A stretch of DNA of 64,000 nucleotides from a virus. Made by a program: the position numbers and the translations under genes. Every line of letters begins with the position of its first letter. The stretch's first letter is position 1. The notes under the pieces are model-generated. The model searched no databases, was not told where the DNA came from, and saw only the letters and a program-made list of their open reading frames with translations. Of this stretch, positions 37,955 to 47,056 are shown piece after piece. Location of the stretch: positions 121,257-185,256 of IMG/VR virus record IMGVR_UViG_3300005936_000001, one strand, 5' to 3'.

Positions 37955-40900
37955 TGCCTATCAATCCTTCGACTCCCCCTGCTTCAACGGGGATGAAATT
38001 TATCTCGGACACCCTATCGAAAGATAAAGGTGTCCTTACGTCTTTCGACGACTACGATAACCGTAGACAGCAGATTTTTGATTATTCTATAGACGCTGTT
38101 AAACAACGCTTTCCTTTATCCAATCAGAGATATACCCTGGAGTTGGATAATCCTTCCTACAAAGATACGAAACGTTTTTCATACAAAGAGCAGAAGGAAG
38201 CTATCCTTAACAACAGGTCTCTTACAAAGAAACTGCAGGGTAACTGGACTCTCAGAGACAACGAGACAGGTAAAGTCATAGACCGTACAAGTAAACGTAC
38301 TGTACTCAATGTACCTTATCTTACAGAAAGAGGGACCTTCGTCCGTAACGGAGTCGAACAATCCCTTATCAATCAGTTTAGACTTATTCCTAATGTATAC
38401 AGTAAAGTAGCCGGAGACGGTACATACGAATCCCACGTCAATGTCAGACAGGGAACAGGAAACAGTTTTAAAGTATCCATGAATCCTAAGACAGCCGAGT
38501 TCTACATCAGATCCGGAGGTAGAAAGATCAAACTCTATCCGGTACTGCAGGCGCTAGGCGTTCAGGACAGTTTACTGGAAGATGCATGGGGGCCGGAAAT
38601 CCTTAAGAGGAACAGAGCCGGTACTACAACTCAAGCTGTACACAGTGCTATACAGACCCTTATCCCTAAGCACATGCGTATGAATAAGACAGCCGAAGTA
38701 AAGATGATGGGTCCGGAAGCGGGAGATATAGAAACACTTAAACAATCTTTTAATGCTATGGAGCTGGACCCGGACGCTACACAGACAACATTAGGTGCTC
38801 CGCATTCCAATGTCGGTTCAGGTCTTTTCCTAGATGTTACTAAAAAGCTTTTGAACATATCCAGAGGAACAGCCAAATCAGACGATAGGGATTCTATGGA
38901 GTTCCAGAGAATGTACGGGCCCCATAACTATTTCGCCGAACGTATACTCAAAGATCCGGGTAATGTACTCAGGAATAAACTATGGAAGATTACCAATCAG
39001 GGTAACTTATCCTCTTTACAATCCGGAATGCTTAATAAACATGTGGACAGCCTGTTCAATACATCTGGGCTGAGTCAGATGCTCGAGGAGATAAATCCTC
39101 TAGACGCTTTAGATCAATCGTACAGGGTTACCAGAATGGGAGAGGGTGGAATAAGCTCTCTGGATGCAGTACCTGACGAAGCAAGAGCTGTACAGCCCAC
39201 ATATCGTGGGTATGTAGATATGGTGAGAAGTCCTGAATGTTACGACGACAAGACAGAAATCAAAACAAGTACGGGCTGGAAACTATTTAAAGATATCACA
39301 ATGCAGGACGAACTGGCCTGCCGTATTCATGACTGTGTCTATTATAAGACTCCGGAAGGACTTCAGTCTTACGATTACGACGGGCTGATGATAGGTTGTA
39401 AAAAACAGGTTAACTTCCTTGTTACTCCTAATCATAGAATGCGTGTTAAGACTAATGGTATAGGATATGTTATGACGCTTGCCGAAGATATTCTGGGTAA
39501 AGGTTTTAATATGGAAATCGACGGAGGTATTATTTATATTCTAAAGAACGATACTTTCGAAAAAGAATATAAAGGTGTAGTGTATTGTGCTACTGTTCAG
39601 GGAGGTCTTGTATATGTAAGACGTAAAGGCAAAGCTTTCTGGTGCGGTAACTCTCTAAGGGTCGGTGTCGATATGAAGATGGCTCAGGGAACTCAGTACG
39701 GGAAAGACGGTAAAGTATATCAGAAGTTCCTGAATACAAAAACAGGTAAGCAGGAGTATGTGGATTCTGTAACAGCATCCAGATCTATTGTAGCCTTTCC
39801 GGAAAGTTTTAAATACAAAGGTAAGTTTATTCCTGCGATGGTAAAGGGAGAGGGTATAAAGTATGTTCCCCGAACATCTGTGGATTACATGATAAACAGC
39901 GGTTCCGATCTCTTCAGTACAGGAGCTAACTTGGTGCCTATGGCTTCCGGGATAAAAGCTATGCGTTTGCTAATGGGGTCGAAAATGCACAATCAGGCGC
40001 TTCCTCTTACAAACAGAGAAGCTCCTCTTGTCCGTACAAGAATCGGTACTAAGGATATATACGATTACATCAGCCCGCATATGGGTAGAATAACTTCTGA
40101 AAAAGATGGTATCGTTAAATCCATAAGCAAAGATAAGATAACTACACAGAACGACGACGGAACAACATCCTCGTACGATACCTACGATAACTTTCCTTTC
40201 AGCAGAAAAACATCCGTGCGTACAATTCCTTTTGTAAAGGGAGCACAACGTGTTAAAAAAGGACAGGCTATCGCAGGATCTAACTTTACAGACGATAAGG
40301 GTACAGCAGCTCTGGGACTTAATCTCCGGGTAGCTTACATGCCTTATAAAGGGGCTGTGCATGAAGATGCTATAGTCATATCAGAAAGTGCCGCGAAGAA
40401 ACTAAACTCAGAACATATGTATGCTAATAAGCTTCGTGAAGAAAGCGGAGTGGAAGTTCTTAAAGATAAGTATACAGCAATGTTTCCGGGAACGTTTACC
40501 GCGGAACAGTTCAAGACTATCGGTAAAGAAGGTACAGTCAAACCGGGAACTCTCGTCAGACAGGGAGATCCGCTTATTCTATCTACAAAGACAAGACAGC
40601 CCGGACCCGGAACAATGGGTCGTAGGCTAACAAGAGACTCTTCTGTGAAGTGGGAGCATGAAGACCCGGGCGTTGTCACAGATGTTGTTAAGAATAAAGA
40701 GGGCTGGAAAGTCTATGTCCGAGCCAACGCTACAACTAAGCGGGGCGACAAACTGGCAAATTTCTACGGAGGTAAGGGCGTTGTCGGAGATATAATTCCC
40801 GATAACAAAATGATTCACGATAAGGACGGTAAGCCTTACGAAATTATTCTTAACCCTGTAGGTGTAATATCCAGAACGAATTCATCACAGCTCATAGAAT

Positions 40901-43900
40901 CGTCACTGGGTAAGGTAGCTACCAAGACAGGTAAACCTTATATATTACCAAGTTTTACAGACGACCCGGACGAATCCTTTATAGATCTAGCACAGACGGA
41001 ACTCAAGAAGCATGGGCTTAGCGATACAGACGATATATACGACCCTACAACAGGACGTAAGATACCTAAAGTATTTAACGGAGTTTCACACTTTTTTAAG
41101 TTACAGCATACCGCGGAAGCCAAGTCCGGAGGTAAGTCGTTCTCAGGATATACAATGGACGAACAGCCCTCTACAGGCGGTGGGAAGAGTAAGAGAATAG
41201 GTTGCTTTCCAGCAGGTCAAAAAATAAAAACTATTCATGGAGAAATACAAATAGGTAGATTAGTTGAAAAACGTTTTGCCGAGCAGGTCTGGACATTTGA
41301 TGAAGATAAGGAGGAGTGGACATTTAAACCCATTACGGACTGGTTTACTTATCGAGCTAAAATAGAAGATATATTGTGTGTTGAAGTATCAGGTATTCCC
41401 TGTGAGACAGGAGACAGAAAGATAAAGTATACCTCCTGTTTATATCCTACTAAAAATCATAAGGTATATACATTTGACGGATGTGAATTACTTGCCGGTG
41501 ATTTAACAGTTGATGATAAACTTATTTCATGGGGGCCTCTGGTAACAAAAGATCAGCTGGATGTATTGTATGGAGGTATGTTGGGGGATTCCTATTTTAA
41601 TAGTGTTATCCAGATTATGCATTCTACAAAGCAAATAGAATACATGGATTTTAAGCAGAAGGTTCTGGCGGGGCTGATGGCTTATAGAAGTGATTGTAAG
41701 CCTAGTTTTTTAAAAAGAACAGGTAAAAGTTATGGACGTGGATTAGTAACAATGCCTACTGCTTATGTAGTTGATCAGATGAAAGCAGTTTGTTTAAAAG
41801 ACGGTAAAAAACATGTAACTGAAGAATGGCTGAGCCATGTGGATGAATTAGGTATCTGTATGTGGGTATTGGATGATGGATCTATTTCCAATCGTTCTAA
41901 AGTCAAGGGAGGGGTTGCTTTACAAGGTGCAATAGCTACCCATGGATTTACTTACGAAGAAGTTGTTCTTTTACATAGATGGCTGGGTAATAAATTAAAT
42001 ATATCTTCTCTAAAAATATACAAAGCTTCAGGACGGGAAGAAGAGTGGTTTATTTATTTAACAGCAGAATCTTGTTGGATACTGATAGATATGTTAGCCA
42101 GAAATGTTCCTGCCTCTATTATTCCTAAAACAAAAAAGAAATTAAAAAAGCTGGTAGCTGAGAGACAACTGGTAAATCCTCCCCGTAAATTGGATATTGT
42201 TAATAGAATGGGTAAAGTTCCGGTATCTATTAAAGATATTAGACCTTATAAACATGATAAACCGGGAATAGACGAAATTAATGTTTATGATTTTACTGTT
42301 GATAAAACACATTCATATACTGCGGGAGGAGTTCTTGTTAGTAATAGCATGGAAATTGCAGCCCTTGTAAGCCACGGCGCTAAAGAGATAATGAAAGACG
42401 CCAAACTGATAAGAGGGTCTAAAAACGACGACTACTGGCGCGATCTTAAAATGGGTCGTACTCCTACGGTTCCCGACGAAAGCTTTATATACAAGAAGTT
42501 CCTTGCGATGATACAGGCTGCCGGAGTTAATATACATAAGGATAAGAACAAACTTAATATATTTGCGATGACGAATGAGAACGCCAAAGAACTTACAGGA
42601 ACCAGACAGATACAGACCGCAGATACATTCGATCCCAAACAGTTCAAGCCGGTTAAAGGCGGACTGTTCGACGAAACCTTAACAGGAGGAGCGGAAGGAA
42701 ACAGATTCTCGTACATCAAACTAGACGAGCCTGTTCCAAATCCAGTGATGGAAGACTTCCTGAGGAGAATACTCAATCTCAAACAGAAGGAGTATACAGA
42801 TCTTCTAGCAGGACGTAAAGAGTATAAAGGAGTTAAAGGCGGGAAAGCTATGTATAAGATGCTTTCCGAAATAGATGTCGATCAGGAAACACGCAGCGCA
42901 TTAAACGACGTCAAGACAGCATCAGCCTCCAGAAGAGACAACGCTGTTAAAAGACTCAGAGCTCTGCAGTCTATGAAAGAACATAAAGTCAGCCCGACCG
43001 AATTTATGCTGACCCGTGTTCCTGTACTGCCTCCTAAGTTCAGACCTATTGTTGTAACAGACGATATGAATATGTCTTCGGACTTCAATATTCTATATAG
43101 AGAACTCCTGCACAGCAGAAACGATCTAAGAGATGCCAAGACTACTCTACCCGACGAATATCTTCCTGAAGTACGGGAACGGCTGTATAACAGCTTTAAA
43201 GCTATCTCAGGGTTGGGAGACCCCGATAGCGTCGAACTACAGGAGAAGCGTGTTGGAGGGCTTTTAAAGACTATCTTTGGAAAAGGAAGTCCGAAGCACG
43301 GGATGATGCAGCGTCGTATGGTAGGAGGGGCTGTTGACCTTTCCTCGAGAGCTGTAGTAACTCCTAATCCTTCTCTCAAATTAAATCAGGTTGGATTGCC
43401 CGAGAACAGAGCATGGGAACTGTACGAGCCTTTCGTTATAAGACATATGGTGCGCGGGGGATACAAAGCGACAGAAGCCGCTAAATCTGTATCTGAAAGA
43501 AAAGGTGACGCTTTGGTCGCTCTGCGGGCTGTTATGGAGGAACGTCCTATTCTAATGAATAGAGCTCCGACAATGCACAAGTGGAGTATACTTGCGGCTA
43601 ATCCTATTCTTACAAAGGGAGATACTCTACAAGTACCTCCGCATATAGTTAAAGGGTTTAACCTGGACTTCGACGGAGATACAATGACGATACATGTGCC
43701 TTCCTCTGCTAAAGCAGTTGCGGAAGCTAGAGATAAAATGATGCCGGAAAAGATTCTGTTCGGAGCAAGAGATTTTAATCTGATGTATAAACCCGATCAG
43801 GAATATGTACAGGGAGCACATCTTGCCACAAAGACTCCTCTCAAAGGAACTCCGGTTGTTTTCGAAACAGAAGCCGATGCTGTCAAAGCATACAAGACAG

Positions 43901-43950
43901 GTAAAATAGATATAGATACACCTGTTAAGATCAGGAAACGAGGAGTATAA
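37954..43950 (+). CDS. RNA polymerase beta subunit fused to N-terminal half of beta-prime, with two inteins
   Basis: 1998 aa, 1479 after intein removal. Beta features: RGTFVRNGVEQSLINQFRL near residue 130, SKMHNQALPLTNREAPLVRT, VHEDAIVISESAA, GDKLANFYGGKGVVGDIIPD and the KRIG/SMEIAALVSHGA block split by intein 2. Beta-prime begins after about residue 1560: VKGGLFDETLTGG, VPVLPPKFRPIVV, ILMNRAPTMHKWSI and the catalytic NLDFDGDTMTIHVP (three Asp binding Mg). It ends DIDTPVKIRKRGV, matching the E. coli RpoC region just before KDTTVGR; the rest is encoded at 47755. Transcribes phage DNA. No sigma factor is visible. Location among virion genes suggests a virion RNAP (inference). Confidence 0.95.
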   Translation: MPINPSTPPASTGMKFISDTLSKDKGVLTSFDDYDNRRQQIFDYSIDAVKQRFPLSNQRYTLELDNPSYKDTKRFSYKEQKEAILNNRSLTKKLQGNWTLRDNETGKVIDRTSKRTVLNVPYLTERGTFVRNGVEQSLINQFRLIPNVYSKVAGDGTYESHVNVRQGTGNSFKVSMNPKTAEFYIRSGGRKIKLYPVLQALGVQDSLLEDAWGPEILKRNRAGTTTQAVHSAIQTLIPKHMRMNKTAEVKMMGPEAGDIETLKQSFNAMELDPDATQTTLGAPHSNVGSGLFLDVTKKLLNISRGTAKSDDRDSMEFQRMYGPHNYFAERILKDPGNVLRNKLWKITNQGNLSSLQSGMLNKHVDSLFNTSGLSQMLEEINPLDALDQSYRVTRMGEGGISSLDAVPDEARAVQPTYRGYVDMVRSPECYDDKTEIKTSTGWKLFKDITMQDELACRIHDCVYYKTPEGLQSYDYDGLMIGCKKQVNFLVTPNHRMRVKTNGIGYVMTLAEDILGKGFNMEIDGGIIYILKNDTFEKEYKGVVYCATVQGGLVYVRRKGKAFWCGNSLRVGVDMKMAQGTQYGKDGKVYQKFLNTKTGKQEYVDSVTASRSIVAFPESFKYKGKFIPAMVKGEGIKYVPRTSVDYMINSGSDLFSTGANLVPMASGIKAMRLLMGSKMHNQALPLTNREAPLVRTRIGTKDIYDYISPHMGRITSEKDGIVKSISKDKITTQNDDGTTSSYDTYDNFPFSRKTSVRTIPFVKGAQRVKKGQAIAGSNFTDDKGTAALGLNLRVAYMPYKGAVHEDAIVISESAAKKLNSEHMYANKLREESGVEVLKDKYTAMFPGTFTAEQFKTIGKEGTVKPGTLVRQGDPLILSTKTRQPGPGTMGRRLTRDSSVKWEHEDPGVVTDVVKNKEGWKVYVRANATTKRGDKLANFYGGKGVVGDIIPDNKMIHDKDGKPYEIILNPVGVISRTNSSQLIESSLGKVATKTGKPYILPSFTDDPDESFIDLAQTELKKHGLSDTDDIYDPTTGRKIPKVFNGVSHFFKLQHTAEAKSGGKSFSGYTMDEQPSTGGGKSKRIGCFPAGQKIKTIHGEIQIGRLVEKRFAEQVWTFDEDKEEWTFKPITDWFTYRAKIEDILCVEVSGIPCETGDRKIKYTSCLYPTKNHKVYTFDGCELLAGDLTVDDKLISWGPLVTKDQLDVLYGGMLGDSYFNSVIQIMHSTKQIEYMDFKQKVLAGLMAYRSDCKPSFLKRTGKSYGRGLVTMPTAYVVDQMKAVCLKDGKKHVTEEWLSHVDELGICMWVLDDGSISNRSKVKGGVALQGAIATHGFTYEEVVLLHRWLGNKLNISSLKIYKASGREEEWFIYLTAESCWILIDMLARNVPASIIPKTKKKLKKLVAERQLVNPPRKLDIVNRMGKVPVSIKDIRPYKHDKPGIDEINVYDFTVDKTHSYTAGGVLVSNSMEIAALVSHGAKEIMKDAKLIRGSKNDDYWRDLKMGRTPTVPDESFIYKKFLAMIQAAGVNIHKDKNKLNIFAMTNENAKELTGTRQIQTADTFDPKQFKPVKGGLFDETLTGGAEGNRFSYIKLDEPVPNPVMEDFLRRILNLKQKEYTDLLAGRKEYKGVKGGKAMYKMLSEIDVDQETRSALNDVKTASASRRDNAVKRLRALQSMKEHKVSPTEFMLTRVPVLPPKFRPIVVTDDMNMSSDFNILYRELLHSRNDLRDAKTTLPDEYLPEVRERLYNSFKAISGLGDPDSVELQEKRVGGLLKTIFGKGSPKHGMMQRRMVGGAVDLSSRAVVTPNPSLKLNQVGLPENRAWELYEPFVIRHMVRGGYKATEAAKSVSERKGDALVALRAVMEERPILMNRAPTMHKWSILAANPILTKGDTLQVPPHIVKGFNLDFDGDTMTIHVPSSAKAVAEARDKMMPEKILFGARDFNLMYKPDQEYVQGAHLATKTPLKGTPVVFETEADAVKAYKTGKIDIDTPVKIRKRGV
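39238..39651 (+). other. Intein 1 in RNAP beta (mini-intein, 138 aa)
   Basis: Begins at Cys429 (CYDDKTEIKTSTGWKLFKDI, block A), has VTPNHRMRVKT (block B) and ends VVYCATVQGGLVYVRRKGK then FWCGN before Ser567 (blocks F and G). No endonuclease domain. Penultimate residue is Gly where His is usual, a variant I know from phage mini-inteins. Exteins rejoin as SPE/SLRVGVDMKMAQ. Confidence 0.9.
41203..42345 (+). other. Intein 2 in RNAP beta with LAGLIDADG endonuclease (381 aa)
   Basis: Begins at Cys1084 (CFPAGQKIKTIHGEIQIGRL), has TKNHKVYTFDG (block B), endonuclease motifs LYGGMLGDSYF and CMWVLDDGSIS, and ends VYDFTVDKTHSYTAGGVLVS with final Asn before Ser1465. It is inserted in the conserved beta GGxRxGxMExxAL block, so exteins rejoin as KRIG/SMEIAALVSHG. 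AT-richer than the flanking extein. Confidence 0.92.
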
Positions 43951-44555
43951 TGAATAAACTAGCGTACTATCAGGGATATATAGAGAAGGAAGCTTTTAAC
44001 TCGGCTCCATATAGTATGGGAACTACTTTTAAAAAGCTATATGATAAGTCTAAGTTAGTTGAAGGGGGCGTAGAGGAAGCTGTTAGGTTAGGTACTGCTA
44101 ATAGAGGGGTTGATTACGGAGTAAGTAAACCTACTACTAATGCAGCCTTCACAGCATACGATTTTGGAAAGCAAGTTTTTAAAGATCCTACAAAGGGCTG
44201 GAATAAAGATATATTAAAGAATATAAAACGCAACGCAGATAAAACTATGAAGGAATCTCTTAAACAGAGTACTCCCAGAAGAATGTGGGAAGGTTATTCA
44301 GACAATGCTAAACCAATAGTAGCTGCAGGAGTCACAGGGGCTCGAACATATAGTGCTCTACAGGATATAACAAAGAATTATCTGGATTATCAGAATAAGA
44401 CAGGAAGAGTAATGAATACAGGAGCCCCCATTAGCAAGCAGGAAGTTATAAATGCTAATCTTACCAGACGCGAGAATACAGCCCACAAAGCCCCTATAAG
44501 CAGACAAGCTGTTGTCAACGCTAACAAAGCACGGGCTGTTAGAAGAGGTGAATAA
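43950..44555 (+). CDS. Leader-tagged virion-type protein, 201 aa
   Basis: Leader MNKLAYYQGYIEKEAFN, starting at the last base of the RNAP gene. The C-terminal part has a duplicated block: APISKQEVINANLTR and APISRQAVVNANKAR. Otherwise basic and helical, no clear membrane segment. No family recognised. Confidence 0.7.
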   Translation: MNKLAYYQGYIEKEAFNSAPYSMGTTFKKLYDKSKLVEGGVEEAVRLGTANRGVDYGVSKPTTNAAFTAYDFGKQVFKDPTKGWNKDILKNIKRNADKTMKESLKQSTPRRMWEGYSDNAKPIVAAGVTGARTYSALQDITKNYLDYQNKTGRVMNTGAPISKQEVINANLTRRENTAHKAPISRQAVVNANKARAVRRGE

Positions 44556-44561
44556 GTAACT

Positions 44562-44596
44562 CCTTAATTAATCTCCTTTTATTGGCATTATATACT
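44562..44596 (+). promoter_or_regulatory. Phage promoter motif P6
   Basis: CCTTAAT (44562) and TTGGCATTATATACT (44582), 20 nt apart. It opens an accessory module with two KGQL-family genes inside the virion operon; the leader closely matches that of P5. Confidence 0.78.
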
Positions 44597-44629
44597 GTAA
44601 GTATATAACTACTAATTTAAAGGAGGTAG

Positions 44630-44953
44630 ATGAGCACTCAAGTTGAAGGACACCATATTTTATTCGGTGCAAATAAAGCCCCTATTAAATATAAGGGTCA
44701 ACTTAATAATAATGATGTAGCTTATGCGGGGACTGAGGGATATGATAGACACCGTGTATTTAAGATACGCAGTTTTAAAGGGGATAGGGGTTTACTAGAG
44801 GAACAACCGCATTCCCGAGGACTTGTCTTAAATGATTGTATGATACTCTATTTCAAAGAAGGAATAGGGTGGTGTTATAGGAATGAAGATTTTATAGTAG
44901 GTGGTTTTAAGTGGTTAAAAGGTACAAAACCAGTTAGAGTAAAAGGTATTTAA
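44630..44953 (+). CDS. KGQL-family protein 47, outside the main array
   Basis: 107 aa, AAAGGAGGTAG before the ATG. Core YKGQLNNNDVAY, long window AGTEGYDRHRV, FKGDRGLLEE, FKEGIGWCY, then a tail of about 25 residues. It starts with an unusual N-terminal extension (MSTQVEGHHILFG). First gene after P6. Confidence 0.77.
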   Translation: MSTQVEGHHILFGANKAPIKYKGQLNNNDVAYAGTEGYDRHRVFKIRSFKGDRGLLEEQPHSRGLVLNDCMILYFKEGIGWCYRNEDFIVGGFKWLKGTKPVRVKGI

Positions 44954-44965
44954 AGAGGGAGGATT

Positions 44966-45433
44966 ATGAGATTAGTAGGGGAGTATTGGGTAGATAGTAA
45001 TAACAATAGATGGATCGCAATTAAATATACGAAAGAGAACGCAATAGCTTATAGCAAGACTTTAATTAATTGCCATAATTGTGCCCACTGCAGTAGATGT
45101 ACAAATTGTACGGATTGTCAGCAGTGTACGAATTGCATCGATTGTGTGAATTGCAGAGACTGCATGAATTGTTTAGATTGTGTGAATTGCACACGCTGTA
45201 AGGACTGTAATGACTGTAATGATCTAACAGAAAAACTAAGAATTAAGATATTATGTTGTCCTTTAAATAAACCTATTATATATAAAGGACAGCTCAGTAA
45301 AGGGGATATAGTGTATTTATCTAAAAAGAGCTGTATTAGATACACTGTCGATAAGTCTTTAAAAGAAGTATCTTTTGAGGGAGTTAAGAAGAAGATATGG
45401 TTTAATAAAAAGAGGGGCTGGGTATCGGTATGA
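44966..45433 (+). CDS. KGQL-family protein 48 with N-terminal Cys-repeat region
   Basis: 155 aa. After a short start (MRLVGEYWVDSNNNRWIAIK) come about 17 regularly spaced Cys in NCxxCxxC steps (LINCHNCAHCSRC, NCTDCQQCTNCIDC, and on, residues 35-85), probably a stacked beta-helix-like or metal-rich repeat. The family domain follows: YKGQLSKGDIVYL, LKEVSFEGVKKKI, NKKRGWVSV. ATGA-coupled to the next gene. Confidence 0.76.
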   Translation: MRLVGEYWVDSNNNRWIAIKYTKENAIAYSKTLINCHNCAHCSRCTNCTDCQQCTNCIDCVNCRDCMNCLDCVNCTRCKDCNDCNDLTEKLRIKILCCPLNKPIIYKGQLSKGDIVYLSKKSCIRYTVDKSLKEVSFEGVKKKIWFNKKRGWVSV

Positions 45434-45666
45434 AAAGAAAAGAATTATTGAAAGAAGCACCAGCATTCTACAGACCAACAGAGATAATAAAAATCTTTGT
45501 TGAGAAGTACGGGTACAATGGTTGCTCTGAGTTAGATACAAGCATTCTGGCTCAAAAGTTTTTATCTACGCGCGGTGGAGATGCGGTATGGGTGAAGATT
45601 CCAACAGAGGTGTTGGAATACGAGGAACCCACAATTTACTTAGGCAAGGATACCACAGAGCAGTAA
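45430..45666 (+). CDS. Hypothetical protein, 78 aa
   Basis: ATGA overlap with KGQL 48. MKRKELLKEAPAFYRPTEII then IFVEKYGYNGCSELDTSILA and VWVKIPTEVLEYEEP. Soluble alpha/beta pattern. No family recognised. Last gene of the P6 module. Confidence 0.6.
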   Translation: MKRKELLKEAPAFYRPTEIIKIFVEKYGYNGCSELDTSILAQKFLSTRGGDAVWVKIPTEVLEYEEPTIYLGKDTTEQ

Positions 45667-45720
45667 CGTTTAAAAAACACAGGGGGATAATATGAGAATT
45701 AGATTACTATAAGAACTAAA

Positions 45721-45743
45721 AAGGGATTAACCTCCCTTTTTTT
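45721..45743 (+). terminator. Terminator closing the P6 accessory module
   Basis: AAGGGA (45721-45726) pairs with TCCCTT (45733-45738), then TTTTT. The following 70 nt are AT-rich leader for the next virion gene with no frame. Confidence 0.8.
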
Positions 45744-45812
45744 AACTATATGATAAATAGTGGTAAAAAATAGTTTTATATTATATATTAAAAGATAAAA
45801 GGAGATCTGGAA

Positions 45813-46655
45813 ATGATTGATTTAAAATTACTTAGACAAGTAAAAGATTTGATGAACAAAGAAGCTGCTGTCCCTATGGGTCCGGCACCTGTAGCTCCTC
45901 CGATGGACCCGGCAATGATGGGCGGAGCACCAATGGACCCCTCTATGATGGGTGGAATGCCACCCCCAATGGGCGGAGCACCTCCAATGCCGATGGACCC
46001 AGCTATGATGGGCGGAATGCCTCCTCCTATGGATCCTGCTATGATGGGCGGAGCACCTCCTATGGATCCTGCTATGATGGGTGGAATGCCCCCTCCTCCG
46101 ATGGACCCAGCGATGATGGGTGGAATGCCTCCTATGGATCCTGCGATGATGGGCGCACCTCCTGTTGAAGAACCTGTAGGAACACCTCTTACCGAAGAAC
46201 GTTTTTTGGAAATCCTTCCTAAAGCTATCGAAGAAATGGATAAGGAAAAATCCGGAGAGCCTACTAAAGCAGACTTAGAAGCCCGAGTGGATGAAGTTGA
46301 AAATCAGGTAATGGAAGTTATGGGGGCTGTTGGAATGGCTCCTCCTGTCGCTCCGGAAGATCTCGGAGTTGTAGAAGAAGATACAACATCTCCCCCTCTC
46401 GGAGAAGAAACCACAGAAGTTCCCGAAGAAATTCAAGATGGAATGACTCCTGAAGCATTAGAAGCAGCAGCTGAACCTCCGGAAGAAGATCCAGCAGCGA
46501 TGGGTATGGGCGGAGCACAGCCCCCTATGCCTGGAATGCCTCCTCCTGGAATGCCTCCTCAAGGAATGCCTGGAATGCCTGTAATGGCTTCGAGTAGACA
46601 GCGTAAATCATCTGTTATGAAGATACAGGATCTTATTAAAAACCTCAGGAGCTAA
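45813..46655 (+). CDS. Met/Pro/Gly repeat protein, 280 aa
   Basis: AAAGGAGATCTGGAA before the ATG. N-terminal MIDLKLLRQVKDLMNKEAAV has an NKEA site. Residues 25-125 are repeats of MDPAMMGGMPPP type; the middle is acidic (EERFLEILPKAIEEMDKEKS); the C-terminus has more PPGMPP repeats and a basic end. Similar repeats end the portal protein. Probably a virion or assembly protein with disordered arms; no enzyme motif seen. Confidence 0.68.
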   Translation: MIDLKLLRQVKDLMNKEAAVPMGPAPVAPPMDPAMMGGAPMDPSMMGGMPPPMGGAPPMPMDPAMMGGMPPPMDPAMMGGAPPMDPAMMGGMPPPPMDPAMMGGMPPMDPAMMGAPPVEEPVGTPLTEERFLEILPKAIEEMDKEKSGEPTKADLEARVDEVENQVMEVMGAVGMAPPVAPEDLGVVEEDTTSPPLGEETTEVPEEIQDGMTPEALEAAAEPPEEDPAAMGMGGAQPPMPGMPPPGMPPQGMPGMPVMASSRQRKSSVMKIQDLIKNLRS

Positions 46656-46656
46656 A

Positions 46657-47046
46657 ATGAATAAACTAGCATTTTATCAGGGATATATAGATAAGAATGC
46701 TACGGATGCATTAAAAAGTGCAATCAGTGGCAATCCTACAGAAGGTCAGACAGGGGCTGTTAATTACGGAGGAGCTATAGGATCTCCTTCCTCTACAGAA
46801 AATATACCCCGGCAGATTGCTGACACTCAGAAACAGAAGGTGGAAGCTACATCTCCTTTAACGGTAGCTAAAAATACGCTTTCTCCTACAAAAAGCAAAA
46901 TGTCTACCAGTATTCCGATACCTAAAAGAAAGGGACCCTCCATGTTCCAACAGTTTAATTATGCCGGAGGTAAACCGTCAAATAAGATACAGCCCATTCC
47001 ACCTAATCCGTATCCACAGCAAAATCAATACGCTTCTAATAGGTAA
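46657..47046 (+). CDS. Leader-tagged virion-type protein, 129 aa
   Basis: Leader MNKLAFYQGYIDKNATDAL, with KNA in place of KEA. The rest is low in hydrophobics and rich in Thr, Pro, Gln, Asn and Lys (IPIPKRKGPSMFQQFNYAGG), probably disordered and cargo-like. Confidence 0.68.
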   Translation: MNKLAFYQGYIDKNATDALKSAISGNPTEGQTGAVNYGGAIGSPSSTENIPRQIADTQKQKVEATSPLTVAKNTLSPTKSKMSTSIPIPKRKGPSMFQQFNYAGGKPSNKIQPIPPNPYPQQNQYASNR

Positions 47047-47056
47047 ATAATGTCGA

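Noticed and set aside
45118-45345. Minus-strand frame with LQSLQFTQ repeats
   Set aside because: Antisense shadow of the NCxxC codons in KGQL protein 48; no ribosome site.
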